A stretch of DNA of 64,000 bases from VAZQ01 sp963807865 (lineage in GTDB: Bacteria > Pseudomonadota > Alphaproteobacteria > Rhizobiales > Xanthobacteraceae): contig CAWEDK010000022.1 in assembly GCA_963807865.1 (NCBI GenBank), forward strand, positions 186,001-250,000, written 5' to 3'. The notes beneath the pieces are model-generated. The model searched no databases, was not told where the DNA came from, and saw only the letters and a program-made list of their open reading frames with translations. Of the stretch, positions 62,892 through 64,000 are shown in pieces (position 1 is the stretch's first letter; each line of letters begins with the position of its first letter). The position numbers and the translations under genes are program-made.

Positions 62892-63977
62892 TCGCTGGGA
62901 CTCTCTCGCGATATTTCGGGCTGCGCTTCCTCATGGCGGTTCTCGCCGTGTTCGCTGGCACGTTCGCAATGATCACGATGATCGATTTCGTCGAGATGCT
63001 GCGGCGTACCGGCGACGTCAAGGACGTCTCGGCGTTCTTCGTCGCCAAGATCACGCTCTACCGCGTACCGTTCATCACCGAACGCGTACTGCCGTTCGCA
63101 GTCCTGGTCGCTGCCATGTTCTGCTTTTTGAACCTGTCGCGCCGGCTGGAGCTCGTGGTGGCACGCGCAGCCGGGGTCTCGGCCTGGCAGTTCATCGCGC
63201 CCGCGGTCCTCATCGCACTCGTGCTCGGGATCGCGACCACGACCATTTACAATCCGCTGTCGGCAAATCTGCGCGAACGCTCGACCCGAACTCGAAGCCG
63301 AGCTGTTCGGCCGCGACACCGGCTTCCGCGCCTCCGGCGCCGGGTTCTGGATGCGCCAGCGCGGCGAGGACGGACAGTCCATCATCCACGCCAAGACCAG
63401 CCGCCAGCAGGGCGTCGAGCTGGGCGGGGTGACGATTTTCCGGTTCGACCAGGCCGGCGCGTTTCGCGACCGTATCGAGGCACGAGGAGCAACTCTCGAG
63501 CCGGGATACTGGCGGCTCGACGAGGCCCGCTTCTACGCCAGCGGCGTCCCGCCGCAGGACCGCGAAAGCGTTCGTCTCAAGACCAGCCTGACACGCGCTC
63601 AGGTCGGCGAGAGCTTTGCAACGCCCGAGACCGTGCCGTTCTGGCAGCTAACCTCGTACATCGAGATCGCCGAGAATGCCGGCTTGGCCGCCGCTGGATA
63701 TCGCCTGCAATATTTCCAACTGCTCGTGCAGCCGCTCTTCCTCGCCGCCATGGTGCTGCTCGCCGCTTCGGTCAGCTTGCGGTTCTTCCGCATGGGCGGC
63801 GTTCAGAAGGTGGTGCTGGGCGGTGTCGCCGCTGGCTTCCTGCTGTACGTGCTCGCCAAGATCAGCGGCGACATGAGCAAGGCCGAGTTGATGCCGCCGA
63901 TGTTGGCTGCAGCGCTGCCCGCGCTGGTGGGAGGCCTCGGCGGTTTCATCACGCTGCTTTACCAGGAGGACGGGTAA
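62888..63977 (+). CDS. lptG: LPS export ABC transporter permease LptG, one-base insertion
   Basis: Partner permease of LptF. Start MIAGTLSRYFGLRFLMAVLA at 62888, with the coupling helix region LSRRLELVVARAAGVSAWQF. An extra C in CCC at 63285-63287 separates LRERST from ELEAELFGRDTGFRASGAGF; removing one C gives 362 aa. The C-terminal helices include LQYFQLLVQPLFLAAMVLLA and SLRFFRMGGVQKVVLGGVAA. As an essential gene it is almost certainly intact in the organism. Confidence 0.9.
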
Positions 63978-64000
63978 TGGTTCCCGCTCGCTCCTCCAAA
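63977..64000 (+). CDS. Start of the next gene, probably lptD (truncated by window end)
   Basis: An ATG at 63977 overlaps the lptG stop (TAATG), with AGGAGGA 7-8 bp upstream inside lptG. Only MVPARSSK is visible. In related genomes the gene after lptG is lptD, the outer-membrane LPS assembly protein. The identity is inferred from order alone. Confidence 0.5.

Overview
The window reads as one chromosomal stretch of a high-GC alphaproteobacterium of the Rhizobiales, most like the Bradyrhizobium/Rhodopseudomonas/Xanthobacteraceae group. This rests on recognised gene families (an Hda-like AAA+ protein, DUF892, CsbD, DUF3551-like and other small rhizobial proteins), on gene orders such as ppx-ppk-hda-perM-pgsA opposite purM-purN, and on pepA-holC opposite lptF-lptG. 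No rRNA, tRNA, CRISPR array or intact insertion sequence was found.

Layout. 1-7 kb: an unusual biosynthetic neighbourhood with a GTP cyclohydrolase II, a RibD-type reductase, a methyltransferase, a family 4 glycosyltransferase, a degenerate 6-pyruvoyl-tetrahydropterin synthase homologue, an MDR oxidoreductase and a divergent MdoH-type glucosyltransferase. It looks able to make a modified, possibly glycosylated, pteridine- or flavin-like compound and is the best candidate for an undescribed system. 7-16 kb: small stress and housekeeping genes (SDR, tautomerase, cytochrome c, DUF892, CsbD, glutathione peroxidase, dienelactone hydrolase, VOC protein, a substrate-binding protein). 16-22 kb: VOC protein, speE-speD, an amidohydrolase and a GMC/subunit-3 dehydrogenase pair, most broken into several frames. 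22-33 kb: aspS, a paired M16 peptidase, a ThDP enzyme with an enolase-superfamily enzyme, twin membrane proteins, rnd and a Rieske oxygenase. 33-41.7 kb: polyphosphate genes, hda, perM, pgsA and purMN. 41.7-43.9 kb: an AT-richer patch of small genes and a ptsN-like gene, closed by a second, diverged 3' end of purN. 44-56.5 kb: GST, cold-shock protein, TerC, ndk, cyclase, GFA protein, 2-hydroxyacid dehydrogenase, SGNH hydrolase, two Bug-type binding proteins, ABC-F ATPase and a lipoprotein. 57-59.3 kb: two identical outer-membrane beta-barrel genes in tandem. 59.3-64 kb: pepA-holC and lptF-lptG with the start of the next gene, probably lptD.

Two window-wide patterns stand out. First, many genes, including housekeeping ones (aspS, ppk, ppx, rnd, speE, lptG), are interrupted by single-base shifts. 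Nearly all those I resolved are one extra base in a short homopolymer, and removing it restores the expected protein and a length divisible by three, so sequencing or assembly error is the likeliest cause. Second, four palindromes of 75-79 bp, each bounded by CTAG, occur as two close pairs flanking the ndk/cyclase region. Their arms differ in sequence but remain self-complementary.
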